Assembly: GCA_964653655.1 (NCBI GenBank)
Contig: CAZZHG010000012.1
Span: 1 to 64,000 of the forward strand
Direction of reading: 5' to 3'
Origin: CAZZHG01 sp964653655
GTDB taxonomy: Bacteria > Bdellovibrionota > FAC87 > UBA2466
DNA length: 64,000 bases
The position numbers and the translations under genes were made by a program. Below, in pieces: positions 42,546 through 51,250 of this stretch (within the stretch, counting starts at the first letter, position 1; every line of letters starts with the position of its first letter). Below the pieces are notes generated by a model, which saw only the letters and a program-made list of their open reading frames with translations, searched no databases and had not been told where the DNA came from.

Positions 42546-43217
42546 GTGAGAGTCTCCTTCGGAATCTGCGTATATGAGGATGCCGAGGCCATCGCCTCGG
42601 CCATCGAAACCTATCTGCTTCCTTCCCTGAAGCTCGCCTCTGGAGCCGAAATTCTCTGCGTCGACAACAGCCGCTCCCCTTCGAAACTGGTCGAGGCTCG
42701 CCTCGCGGCCTCTGGCTACCCGTTCCGTTACGACTGGAGCCGGCGCAACCTCAAGTACTCGGCCACTCTCAATCGGCTGGTCGCACAAGCGGGCCACCCG
42801 TACTTCGTCTACGTTTGCCTCGCCCACTGCGAGCTAAGAGACCCCAGCTGGTGGAAAGATCTGCTCGCGCCGCTCGAGGATCCGTCCGTCGGAATGTCGG
42901 GCTGCCGGCAGGACGGGCCGTGGGAGTTTCCGGCCGAGCACATTCAGGGGGGAGTTTTCGCGGCCCGCACCGAGGTGCTTCGCGCGCTTCCTTACTCACC
43001 GGCCTACCCTCACGATTTTTCCGACATCGACATGAGCCAGCGCCTCGGCGACGAGGGTTACCGCCTGGCCGACGTGACCTCGGTCCGTAATCTTCTTCCG
43101 GGGCAGGCGCCGGGGGAAGGCTGGAAGATCCTTCACCGAAGCCGTCCGCGAACCCGCGCCGGCAAGTTGCTGCGCTTTCTCCGCCACGGTCTGGCTCCCC
43201 TGGACATCATCACTTAA
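42546..43217 (+). CDS. Family 2 (GT-A) glycosyltransferase
   Basis: The 223-aa protein begins VSFGICVYEDAEAI and has ILCVDNSRSP, the nucleotide-binding acidic site, and YVCLAHCELRDPSWW and FSDIDMSQRLGDEG, which fits the acceptor/ED-like motif of GT2 enzymes. The usual DxD is replaced by a loose VCLAHCEL segment, a possible oddity. The start is GTG 42546. TAAACT ends 9 bases upstream. It begins the glycan cluster that runs to 50027. Confidence 0.82.
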   Translation: MRVSFGICVYEDAEAIASAIETYLLPSLKLASGAEILCVDNSRSPSKLVEARLAASGYPFRYDWSRRNLKYSATLNRLVAQAGHPYFVYVCLAHCELRDPSWWKDLLAPLEDPSVGMSGCRQDGPWEFPAEHIQGGVFAARTEVLRALPYSPAYPHDFSDIDMSQRLGDEGYRLADVTSVRNLLPGQAPGEGWKILHRSRPRTRAGKLLRFLRHGLAPLDIIT

Positions 43218-43281
43218 CTGATGGCTTCGCGCCGCTGGAAGTCGTGCCTTACGGGCCTCCATGGCCGGATAATTCCCTTTC

Positions 43282-44070
43282 ATGCTGATGACCGCGCAGA
43301 TCCGCTCCGGCTGGGCCTCTCGAAGGGAAGCTCTGGAAGCCTTGTTGCGTTGCCGATTCGCCGAAGGAGAGTACCGCTCGGTGGCGGGGCTTCTGCTGTC
43401 GCTCGCCAATCCCCTTCTCACCCTCGCCATCCTCAACGGCGTTTTCTCCCGTCATTTCAGTGAAGGCGTGCGCGCGTATCCGCTGACTCTGCTCATCGCG
43501 ATCGTCTGCGTGAACTACGTGATTCAAGCGGCCGGTCCCGTCATGCTGGCGCTACGGCAGAACCGTGAAGTGGTTCTGAACTCTCCACTCCACCGGGAAT
43601 GCCTTCTGCTCGCGGAATTTCTCTATGCCTCCGTAAAGCTCGGCCTCGAACTGAGTCTGTGCCTCCTTTTTTCGGCCGGTATCGACGAGCTTTCTCTGCT
43701 TCGGCTGCCGCTGCTGGTTCCGGCGGTGCTTGGCCTCGGTGCCTTCGTTTTCGGACTCGGGCTCGGCATGTCGCTTCTCTATTGCCTCTTCCGGGACATG
43801 CAACACTTCTGGACTTTGGGCTCGCGCATTCTGTTCTTCGTCACGCCGGTCTTTTATCCGTTGAGCGCCCTTTCTCCGCAGTCGGCGGCGCTTCTACGCG
43901 CGGTAAATCCACTGACCTCGTTCGTGATCACCTTCCGATCGATATTCATGAAGAGTCTTCCCCTCGACGGAACCGCGTTCACCCAAAGCCTGCTGTGGGG
44001 CCTCCTTTCTCTAACGGCGGGCGCTCTGGCCTTTTATTTGTGGCAAGCCCGCTGCTCGGAGAACCTATGA
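43282..44070 (+). CDS. ABC-2 type polysaccharide export permease (Wzm-like)
   Basis: A 262-aa protein with six predicted membrane helices and the ABC-2 pattern of O-antigen/teichoic export permeases: AEGEYRSVAGLLLSLANPL, YVIQAAGPVMLAL, FGLGLGMSLLYCLFRD, FYPLSALSP and the final helices. It moves lipid-linked glycan across the inner membrane with the ATPase encoded next, which overlaps its stop by 4 bases. Confidence 0.88.
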   Translation: MLMTAQIRSGWASRREALEALLRCRFAEGEYRSVAGLLLSLANPLLTLAILNGVFSRHFSEGVRAYPLTLLIAIVCVNYVIQAAGPVMLALRQNREVVLNSPLHRECLLLAEFLYASVKLGLELSLCLLFSAGIDELSLLRLPLLVPAVLGLGAFVFGLGLGMSLLYCLFRDMQHFWTLGSRILFFVTPVFYPLSALSPQSAALLRAVNPLTSFVITFRSIFMKSLPLDGTAFTQSLLWGLLSLTAGALAFYLWQARCSENL

Positions 44071-44810
44071 CCGACGTATTCGTCGACGTGCGCGGCCTCT
44101 CCAAGTGGTTTCCCAAGCGAAAGACCTGGCCGACTCTCCTGGGCTGGCTTCCGCGAGTCTTGAAAGGCGAGACGAAGCTCGGTGGTAAGTGGGTGCTGGA
44201 CGGCGTGGATTTCTGCTTGGCACGGGGGGAGCGGGTCGCTCTCGTCGGGGACAACGGTTCCGGCAAGACGACACTGCTTCGGATCCTGTCGGGAATCTTT
44301 CACCCGACCCGCGGGCACTTCAGCGTTCGGCAGAAGCCGGCGGCCCTTTTTAGAATTTGGACCGCCGCCGGCCGGGAGCTCACGGTCGCCGAGACGCTTT
44401 TTCTTCACGGCGCAGCCCACGGGCTTGACCGCCGCCAGATGGAATCCCGTTTGGAAACGGCCCTCGAGGCCGCCGGACTCTCCTCCCGCCGGGACGAACC
44501 GGCCCGCGCTCTTTCCGTCGGGCAGAATCAGGCGCTTGCCCTTGCGGCTTTCCTGCAAACCGAGCGCGAGTTTCTGATCTTCGATGAGAGTTTCGTCCAC
44601 TTGGACGCGGGAGCGGCCGCGCGCTGCTTCGCCCGCTTCGACGAGCTTCTCACAGGCCGAACCCTGCTGATGACCTCCCACGATCCCGACATCCTGCGCC
44701 GTTTCTGCACCCGGGCCTTGTGCCTGGAAAACGGCCGTATCGCCGACTCCGGTACCGTCGACGAGGTACTCGAACGCCATCAGAGCCGATCCATGGCGCG
44801 CCCTAGTTAG
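44067..44810 (+). CDS. ABC polysaccharide exporter ATPase (Wzt-like)
   Basis: The 247-aa ATPase has an N-terminal KWVLDGVDFCLARGERVAL, Walker A GDNGSGKTTLL, Walker B FLIFDESF and H-loop TSHDPD. Two oddities: the signature is ALSVGQNQALAL in place of LSGGQxQR, and there is no C-terminal carbohydrate-binding domain that long Wzt proteins carry. The ATG at 44067 overlaps the permease stop; the longer open frame upstream is inside the permease gene. It energises glycan export. Confidence 0.88.
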   Translation: MTDVFVDVRGLSKWFPKRKTWPTLLGWLPRVLKGETKLGGKWVLDGVDFCLARGERVALVGDNGSGKTTLLRILSGIFHPTRGHFSVRQKPAALFRIWTAAGRELTVAETLFLHGAAHGLDRRQMESRLETALEAAGLSSRRDEPARALSVGQNQALALAAFLQTEREFLIFDESFVHLDAGAAARCFARFDELLTGRTLLMTSHDPDILRRFCTRALCLENGRIADSGTVDEVLERHQSRSMARPS

Positions 44811-44847
44811 CCGGGAACCCGCCGCGGGTGGTAACTTCGCGGAACCG

Positions 44848-45618
44848 ATGGGGCATCGCCTGGAACGCTGGTCGCGGGAAAGTAAGATGCTCGCCTGGCG
44901 CGCCTACCTCGCCGGCCGCTACCACCTCACTTCCGAAAAACGCCGCCCCGATCAGGTGCTCCTGGTGCTCTCCACTTACCGCACCGGCTCCACTTTGCTC
45001 ATCGACTATTTGAACGGCCTGCCCGGCGCCCGCTTCTTCGGAGAGCTGATGCACACGGGACAATGCCGTGGCCCGAAGTCCGGAATGCGAAAGGACCTGC
45101 TTCCGTTTCTGCGCGGGCTCTTCAATGGGCACTCGCTCACCGGGTTCAAGATCCAGCTCGATCAGCTGGAGGCAAGCGACGTCACTCTCACGGATCTGAA
45201 GTCTTTATCCCGCGACACCCGGTTCCTGCTCCTCTACAGGCGATCGCTTTTTCGTCAGTTCGTTTCCCATAAACACGCCCTCCAAACCGACGTGTGGGAG
45301 CTGACTCCGCCCCGAACGCCCCTGAAAATCGACGAGACGGAGCTCCTCGCTTACTGCGACGGGATCCGCCGCCGGTACGAAGGGGCCCGCAAGCGGCTCG
45401 CCGGGGAACGCTGCTGGGCGCTCGCCTACGAGGACCTCTGCCGCGCGGGACCCGTGGGATTTTCGGAGGGGCTGCACGCTTTCGCCGGCACCGAGCCCTT
45501 TCATCCCGTCTCCCGCCTTATCAAACAGAGCCGGGACTTGAGAGGCGAAATCTCGAATTACCTTGAGGTGGAACGCTGGATCGATCACCCGAGAACCAAA
45601 CTGGAGATCGGCGAATGA
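44848..45618 (+). CDS. Sulfotransferase-like protein
   Basis: The 256-aa protein has the 5'-phosphosulfate-binding loop pattern LLVLSTYRTGSTLL (about 38-51), the same position as in PAPS-dependent sulfotransferases, and the 3'-phosphate motif region RFLLLYRRSLFRQFVSHKHA. It would transfer sulfate from PAPS to a glycan hydroxyl. Lying in the glycan cluster it probably sulfates the exported polymer or lipid. TAACTT ends 10 bases before the ATG. It overlaps the next gene by 4 bases. Confidence 0.75.
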   Translation: MGHRLERWSRESKMLAWRAYLAGRYHLTSEKRRPDQVLLVLSTYRTGSTLLIDYLNGLPGARFFGELMHTGQCRGPKSGMRKDLLPFLRGLFNGHSLTGFKIQLDQLEASDVTLTDLKSLSRDTRFLLLYRRSLFRQFVSHKHALQTDVWELTPPRTPLKIDETELLAYCDGIRRRYEGARKRLAGERCWALAYEDLCRAGPVGFSEGLHAFAGTEPFHPVSRLIKQSRDLRGEISNYLEVERWIDHPRTKLEIGE

Positions 45619-46766
45619 ACGTACTTCTGGTTTCCGCGGCCTATCCGCCCCACGACTCCGGAGAAGCAGCCTATGCCCACCGCATGGCCGAGTGGCTCAA
45701 GGAAAGAGGCCACGAAGTGCGGGTCGCCTCCAACGCCGAAACCCCGGGTGGCCTCGTCGTCAAAAGGTGGGACTGGCAAGGCGGAAGAGACCTGGTCAGC
45801 CGGCTCGCGTCCGCTCCGCCGGAAGCGGTCGTGCTTCACTATACGGATTGGATCTACGGCCACCCCATGGTGCGCTGGCTTCCGACCCTGCTCGGCCATC
45901 TGAAACCCAGGCCCAAGCTTCTCACCCTTTTCCACAATCACGTGAACGGCAAGTTCGAGGGAAATACCGGCTGGTGGGGCCGCGAGCGGGATCGGATCAA
46001 GCACGGAACGCTTCTCCACCAAAGCGATCGCATTGTCGTTCTCGCCGACTGGCACAAGCGGCTATTGACTCGCCTCGAGCCGGGCTGCGCCGAGCGCTGT
46101 GAGACGGTGCCGGTGTTTTCCTTTCTGGAGCCCCGGGGAAAACCCCGCGCCTGGTGCCGAAAGGATCTTGGCCTCGATCCGAAGGCCTTTTGGATCTCGT
46201 TTTACGGCTACCTTTACGGCGACAAAGACCTACGCACGCTCTTTCGGGCGCTGACGCTGCTGCGGGGACGCGGCGAGGACGCGAGACTCCTTCTCGTCGG
46301 AGGGGCGCCGAACGGGCAGGAGCATTTCGATCGGATCTACCGGCAGGCGGCCGAAGAGGAAGGCATCCTCGATTCGCTGGTATTTCTAGGAAAGCATTCG
46401 AGCTCGGAAAAGGCTCCTTCGCTCGCGCTTTCGGCTTCCGACGTCTGCGCCCTTCCCTTTCTCGGCGGCGCCAGCACGAGGCGAAGCTCTCTCGCGGCGG
46501 CTCTAGGCCACGGCCTTCCGGTGGTTTCCCCCTTCGGTCCCGAAACGAGTGAAATCCTCGTCGATAAAGAAGGCTTGCTCCTGCACCGGCCGGGAGACGC
46601 CCAGGACTTGACCAGAGTTCTGTGGAACCTCGCCCGCGATCCGCAAAGCCGGCAACGCCACGGCGACGCCGCCCGCGAGCTGCACGACGAGATCTTTTCC
46701 TTTCAAGGAGCGATGGAGCGGCTGGAATCCCTAATCGGCCAAGGCGGCGGCCAGACATTCCACTAA
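45615..46766 (+). CDS. GT4-type glycosyltransferase
   Basis: The 383-aa GT-B enzyme begins with MNVLLVSAAYPPHDSGEAAYA and ends with the acceptor-region motif ASTRRSSLAAALGHGLPVV and SPFGPETSEILVD, which is the E-x7-E-like nucleotide-sugar site. Substrates unknown. It is coupled to the sulfotransferase gene (ATGA overlap). Its last 36 bases overlap the end of the convergent glycosyltransferase gene on the other strand. Confidence 0.88.
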   Translation: MNVLLVSAAYPPHDSGEAAYAHRMAEWLKERGHEVRVASNAETPGGLVVKRWDWQGGRDLVSRLASAPPEAVVLHYTDWIYGHPMVRWLPTLLGHLKPRPKLLTLFHNHVNGKFEGNTGWWGRERDRIKHGTLLHQSDRIVVLADWHKRLLTRLEPGCAERCETVPVFSFLEPRGKPRAWCRKDLGLDPKAFWISFYGYLYGDKDLRTLFRALTLLRGRGEDARLLLVGGAPNGQEHFDRIYRQAAEEEGILDSLVFLGKHSSSEKAPSLALSASDVCALPFLGGASTRRSSLAAALGHGLPVVSPFGPETSEILVDKEGLLLHRPGDAQDLTRVLWNLARDPQSRQRHGDAARELHDEIFSFQGAMERLESLIGQGGGQTFH

Positions 46767-47858
46767 TCGGGAGCGGGGCCTCTTCTCCCTTACGGTTTCA
46801 AAAGCCGCGCGGCCCATCTGTTTGGCGAGCCCCGCGTCTTTCGAGAGCTGAAGGCAGCGGCGGGCGAACTCCGCCCCGTCCTTAACGATGAATCCGTTTT
46901 CCCCGTGCACCACCGGGGCTCCCCGCACGCCGGACTCCATAGCGACGACGGGAACGCCGTGGCTCATCGCCTCGACGATCTTCCACTGCTCTCCCGTGCC
47001 GGAGGAAGCGGGACAAGCTAGAAACCGGGCGTGCCGATAAACTTGGTGGACCTCTTCCACGGCGCCCACTTCCACCAGTTTGGGATGGGACACGGGAGCG
47101 TGACCGAAAACTCGAAGGCTGAAATCGGCCTCCGGCCGGGGAAGCACTTCTTCGGCGAGAAACGAGGCTCCCTGCCGGTTGAAAGGGTTGTCGCTAGCGA
47201 ACAAAACTCCTTCTCCCTCTAGATCGGACGTCTCGCTACCCGCGTCCGCGCACATCGGAACGTACAACGTGACGCTTTCGCGAACGTGAAAGGAGATCTC
47301 CTCCGCTTCCCGTTCCGAAAGCGACAGAATGCGGCCAAACCGAGAGAGCGCTTTCCATTCGGCGGGATCCGTGTCGGGAGACTCGTTTCGCTGAAGCGCC
47401 TGATTGCGGGATACCAAATCGTTCGTGTCGACGATCGCTTCCCGCCGATGGCGCCAGGAACGCGGAAGCAAATCGGACCAAAGGCTGTAAAAGATCAGAA
47501 TCCGGTCCGGATTCAACCGGCCGACGAGTCTGTGGAAGTGACGCTTCAAGGGAAGCGGGCACACCGATCTCGCGAGCGCCGCGAACCGGCCCGAATCATC
47601 GAAGCGGCGCCGGGCCCGGCGCTTCGCCCAACCTCTCCAAGGCGTCAGAGGGGGGGCGAGCCAGAGGCGGATGGATTTCGCGTGAAGGGCTTCCACGGCG
47701 TCGACCGTCCAAGGCCTCACCGAAGTGTAGGAGGCGCTCGCAAGGTGAACGTCCCAGCCCAGTTCCGCCAGCGCGGTCGCCACTTCCCAGAAGCGGCGGT
47801 CCGAACCGGACCGGACCGGCCACGGATTGTTGGGATGAAAAAGCAGAATGCGCGCCAC
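46731..47858 (-). CDS. GT4-type glycosyltransferase
   Basis: The 375-aa protein starts MARILLFHPNNPWPVRSGSD and has the C-terminal domain SSGTGEQWKIVEAMSHGVPV and VAMESGVRGAPVVHGENGF, with the family acidic residues. The GTG start has TACACT exactly at leaderless spacing (47870-47865). It ends inside the convergent glycosyltransferase gene, 36 bases of shared DNA, so the two are unlikely to be expressed at full level together. Confidence 0.86.
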   Translation of the reverse strand: MARILLFHPNNPWPVRSGSDRRFWEVATALAELGWDVHLASASYTSVRPWTVDAVEALHAKSIRLWLAPPLTPWRGWAKRRARRRFDDSGRFAALARSVCPLPLKRHFHRLVGRLNPDRILIFYSLWSDLLPRSWRHRREAIVDTNDLVSRNQALQRNESPDTDPAEWKALSRFGRILSLSEREAEEISFHVRESVTLYVPMCADAGSETSDLEGEGVLFASDNPFNRQGASFLAEEVLPRPEADFSLRVFGHAPVSHPKLVEVGAVEEVHQVYRHARFLACPASSGTGEQWKIVEAMSHGVPVVAMESGVRGAPVVHGENGFIVKDGAEFARRCLQLSKDAGLAKQMGRAAFETVREKRPRSRLVECLAAALAD

Positions 47859-47864
47859 GGCCCA

Positions 47865-47870
47865 AGTGTA
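47865..47870 (-). promoter_or_regulatory. Candidate leaderless -10 (TACACT)
   Basis: TACACT ends exactly 6 bases before GTG 47858, and no Shine-Dalgarno is present. Confidence 0.4.
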
Positions 47871-47994
47871 ACCCCGGGCGAGCCGGTCTCAAGACGCGAG
47901 AGCCCGGCGAGGCTTGTAGTGTCCTCGTCGACACGAACGAGTTGCCTCGGCCAAGCGGACGCACGATCGATGCTTGTTCGAATTTGGACCGAAG

Positions 47995-48882
47995 TCAGCG
48001 CCGAGAAAGTACGCGCCAGCCCCACGACGAGAGGCGGGACTTCGCCCTCGCGGGGTCCAGAGTGGCGAGCAACGTGGGGGGTTCCCAGGCGCCGGATGCC
48101 GCCTCGTGCGTCAGGAGTCGGAGACTCGGCCGAAAGAGACCCCGGCCGAGCAGAAAAACGTGGTAGCCGGCGGCCTTCAGAAGCCCTCTCGATTCATCGT
48201 GTACCGGGTCATTCTCCTCGAACAGAATGTCCCGCACTCGACCGGACGCAAGTAAAGTTCGGGCGCCCTTTAGAACGGCCGCCTCGTGTCCTTCGACGTC
48301 GAGCTTTAGGAGGGCCGGAATGGGGCGGGACCGAAAGAACCCATCGAGTGTCGCCGTCCGGACGCTTAGCGAAGAACCCCTCGTGGAGCGGGATAGGCTG
48401 CTGAGCCCCGAGTTGACGGCGAATGACTCGGGCACATGGAGTTCGGCTTCGCCTTCCCGATCGGAGAGGGCGAGCGCGTGGCACTCGACTCCGGCAACGC
48501 ACCCGCTTCCCTTCCAGGAAGCGACATTCGCGGTGAGCTTGGAATAGAGCTCCGGGTGGGGCTCGAAAGCGTGGACCGAGCCTCCGGACGCGGACCGGCG
48601 GGCAAGCACGGCGGCCATCGAGCCGATGTTGGCTCCGACATCGACGGCGGTTTCACCGGGACTGAGAAGCCGATGGAGCGCCTCAGCCACTACCAAATCG
48701 TAGATTCCGAGGGTGACTATGGCGCGTCCAATATTTTCGGACGGATTCACGCGCAGCGGCCAGCCCCAAGGGAGCCTCACGGTAAGCTCGCGGTCAGGAA
48801 CGCCCGTTACCGCAAGGCGAAGACGCCTGGCGAGCTGGTCGGGACGAAACAAATACTCGGCCTTGGCGAGAGATTCACGCAT
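47995..48882 (-). CDS. FkbM-family methyltransferase
   Basis: The 295-aa SAM-dependent methyltransferase has motif I AVDVGANIGSMAA, the acidic end of beta2 in HAFEPHPELYSKL, ALSDREGEAELHVPES and the FkbM-specific LLKLDVEGHEAAVLKGA. FkbM proteins O-methylate glycans and polyketides; the surrounding glycosyltransferases favour a sugar target. AGGAG 4 bases upstream of ATG 48882 supports the start. Confidence 0.9.
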   Translation of the reverse strand: MRESLAKAEYLFRPDQLARRLRLAVTGVPDRELTVRLPWGWPLRVNPSENIGRAIVTLGIYDLVVAEALHRLLSPGETAVDVGANIGSMAAVLARRSASGGSVHAFEPHPELYSKLTANVASWKGSGCVAGVECHALALSDREGEAELHVPESFAVNSGLSSLSRSTRGSSLSVRTATLDGFFRSRPIPALLKLDVEGHEAAVLKGARTLLASGRVRDILFEENDPVHDESRGLLKAAGYHVFLLGRGLFRPSLRLLTHEAASGAWEPPTLLATLDPARAKSRLSSWGWRVLSRR

Positions 48883-48998
48883 GAGCTCCTATGAACGCTA
48901 ACGTATTCGGAAGTAAAAAAGAATCGCTTTCGGCCGCGGGGTCATTGGTCCGTCGAGAGTTTAAGGAACGACGTTCAGGCTCAACTCCCTGACCAGAC

Positions 48999-50027
48999 CT
49001 ACGCGAGAGCCCGGCGCAGACACTGTCCCCAGAGTCTCGCGGACTCGTCCCAGGAATACTCGAGGGCCCGGGCCCGGGAGTGGCCGGAGTGGCGGAGCCG
49101 GAAATCGGGCGCCAACGCCCCTTGAAGTTTCTCCGCCAGACTGTCCACGGAGGCCGGGTCGAAATAGTGGCCGGCGGAACCCGCGACCTCACGGAAAATT
49201 TCCGTGTCGGAAAGAAGGACCGGGCAACCACAGGCCATCGCCTCCAACGTGGGAAACCCGAACCCCTCGTGAAGCGACGGAAACACGAAGGCCGCGGCAC
49301 CGGAGTAAAGCTTCCTAAGCCCCTCGTGATCGGGAAGCGGCCTCAGCTCCACCCGATCCTGAATGGCGAGGTGATGGAGATTCTCCCGCTCGGAAATCGT
49401 CCACGGTTTTCCGGCGACGATGAGCCTCGCGTTTCTTTGGAGAGCGAAAGCCCGAAGCAGAAAGTTGAAATTCTTGTAGTGCTGCCGCCCGCCCACGTAG
49501 AGAAAATAAGGCGCCTTGCCATCGGAAACCTGCTTTTCCGGAAAAAAGTGAGAGTGGCTCACCGCGGGTTTGGCGACATCCACGCGAGAAGGCTCGAGAC
49601 CATAACAGGCAAGCACATCTTTCCTCGTTTTCTCGGACAGCGCTACGACTCTCGCCGCGTGCCGAAGGTAAACCGGATAACGGCGGCGCAGCCACCGTCC
49701 CCACGGACCCTGGTAATACTCGGGGAAAAGCTCGTGATTCAGATCGTAGACGACCGCCACCGCCACCGCGCGCGGCGCCCTTGTTTCCGTGAAATACGTC
49801 GAGAGAAAGACGAAGGGATCTTTGGCGAGGAGTCCCGCGGCGAAAGTAAACGGCGCCACTTTCCTCCGGACGTCCTCGGGCACCCCTCCGCGCGGTGGAC
49901 CCGACAGCAGAAGCTCGACGTCGCAGTCCTCCTGGCGCGCGATGCGCGGAAGAAGCTCGTTGAAAAGCGTGTTGATGCCGCCGTGCTGTTGCAGCCGGTA
50001 AATCCTTCCGTCGACGAGAATCCGCAT
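48999..50027 (-). CDS. GT4-type glycosyltransferase
   Basis: The 342-aa protein starts MRILVDGRIYRLQQHGGINT, a common opening of GT4 mannosyl- or glucosyltransferases. It has PYFLYVGGRQHYKNFNFLLR and the hallmark PSLHEGFGFPTLEAMACGCP, then LLSDTEIFREV. The Glu pair of the E-x7-E site is present in HEGFGFPTLE. It is the first gene of the minus-strand half of the cluster. TAAGAT precedes the ATG at leaderless spacing. Confidence 0.92.
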   Translation of the reverse strand: MRILVDGRIYRLQQHGGINTLFNELLPRIARQEDCDVELLLSGPPRGGVPEDVRRKVAPFTFAAGLLAKDPFVFLSTYFTETRAPRAVAVAVVYDLNHELFPEYYQGPWGRWLRRRYPVYLRHAARVVALSEKTRKDVLACYGLEPSRVDVAKPAVSHSHFFPEKQVSDGKAPYFLYVGGRQHYKNFNFLLRAFALQRNARLIVAGKPWTISERENLHHLAIQDRVELRPLPDHEGLRKLYSGAAAFVFPSLHEGFGFPTLEAMACGCPVLLSDTEIFREVAGSAGHYFDPASVDSLAEKLQGALAPDFRLRHSGHSRARALEYSWDESARLWGQCLRRALA

Positions 50028-50033
50028 CGGGAA

Positions 50034-50039
50034 ATCTTA
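50034..50039 (-). promoter_or_regulatory. Candidate leaderless -10 (TAAGAT)
   Basis: TAAGAT ends exactly 6 bases before ATG 50027; there is no Shine-Dalgarno. Confidence 0.45.
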
Positions 50040-50176
50040 CCCGTCGTCTAGGCCTTCTGGAAACGAGAGAAACCTAGACAAGGCGCATCTCAGGGCTAGG
50101 TGCTGGGCCGAGCCCACGGCCCCCGAATTCACCGGGAATACGGGCCCCGGAACGCGAGTTGCATTCTTTCAGTGGG

Positions 50177-51142
50177 ATGGGGGGAAATCGAGGCACAACT
50201 CTGCGCCTGGGGCTCGTTATTTGGCTTTGTTGCCAAATCGCCGTCGCCGGCCCATGCGAGCGCGCTTACCGGGGACTTGGCTCGACGATAGCCCAGGAAG
50301 CAAAGAACCTGGCGCTTGCGACCATGTGGGGTCCCATCACTCTCGGCCTCGGCGTCTATCACTACCCGAAACTTTTCTCGGCCGAGGGGCGCAAATCCAT
50401 CAAGCAATACCTGAGCGATACCCTGCCCCAGCTTCTGGTGTGGCTCGGCCTCATCGCGCTCGGTAACCTGGGGCACGTCGACCACGACGAGTTTTTCGAC
50501 GAGACAAAGGACTTCGACGTACCGAGGGACGATGACGTAATCGTCGTCGTGAACGCGGGGACCGGGAAAGACCGAGCTTTAATCGACCGCACCATCAAGA
50601 GGCATTTCGGAAAGAATCCTCGAGTGATCGTGCTCCACCCCGCGAACTACGAAGAAATGGTGGCGGGGCTCGAGAAAGCCAGGAGAGACTTTGGCCCCAT
50701 CACGAAATTGAACGTTCTCGGCCACGGCGGCCCGGGCAGCTTCGATATCGCTAATGCAGGCGACAACGTCGCAAGGGATTCCGCCCATCCCGACTTGATG
50801 GCGAAGGACGCGAAGGTCCGGCTGATCGCCTGCCTCACGGGTTCGGGAGAACGGGGCGATGCATTTCTGGAAACCTTCGCCGACAAGTTCCTGCTGAGGG
50901 GCGGAGAGATTGCGGCGAGCCGGGTGCTTGTCATGGGATCGCCGAGTGACGGCATTTCGGTGGAAAGCGGGTGGGACGTGCCCGAAGGACTCGCGTACGA
51001 AAGCACGAACCTCGCAGTGAAAGCGGTGCAAACCCCCGTCCGAGTCATGGCCCCGATCTTCGCGGGAATAGACTCCAAAGTCGCCTGGAACGAGATGTTC
51101 GCCTGGAATCAAATCAAGCGGGTGAAGCGGAAGGCTCAGTAA
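50177..51142 (+). CDS. Secreted protein with a His/Cys dyad (caspase/C80-like pattern)
   Basis: The 321-aa protein has a signal peptide (LGLVIWLCCQIAVA) and a further hydrophobic segment (about 86-98). The core domain has alternating beta strands (DDVIVVVNAG, RVIVLHP), then LNVLGHGGPGSFDI with His183 and VRLIACLTGSGERG with Cys219. The His-then-Cys order, 36 residues apart on successive strands, is what clan CD cysteine peptidases and DUF4347/C80-like proteins show. Protease or self-processing function is inference. The ATG at 50177 was chosen over the TTG at 50159. Confidence 0.65.
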   Translation: MGGNRGTTLRLGLVIWLCCQIAVAGPCERAYRGLGSTIAQEAKNLALATMWGPITLGLGVYHYPKLFSAEGRKSIKQYLSDTLPQLLVWLGLIALGNLGHVDHDEFFDETKDFDVPRDDDVIVVVNAGTGKDRALIDRTIKRHFGKNPRVIVLHPANYEEMVAGLEKARRDFGPITKLNVLGHGGPGSFDIANAGDNVARDSAHPDLMAKDAKVRLIACLTGSGERGDAFLETFADKFLLRGGEIAASRVLVMGSPSDGISVESGWDVPEGLAYESTNLAVKAVQTPVRVMAPIFAGIDSKVAWNEMFAWNQIKRVKRKAQ

Positions 51143-51174
51143 CTTACTATTTTGTGAGTTGGGGGTCTTTCTAA

Positions 51175-51250
51175 TGGAGCGGGAGACGGGGCTCGAACCC
51201 GCTACCTTCTCGTTGGCAACGAGATGCTCTACCAAATGAGCTACTCCCGC
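51175..51250 (-). tRNA. tRNA-Gly (GCC)
   Basis: The minus strand folds as a standard cloverleaf: acceptor stem GCGGGAG/CTCCCGC, D arm GCTC-ATTTGGTA-GAGC, anticodon stem TCTCG/CGAGA with loop TTGCCAA giving anticodon GCC, and T arm GCGGG-TTCGAGC-CCCGT. The discriminator base is T and CCA is encoded (51177-51175). Total length is 76 bases. Confidence 0.97.
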
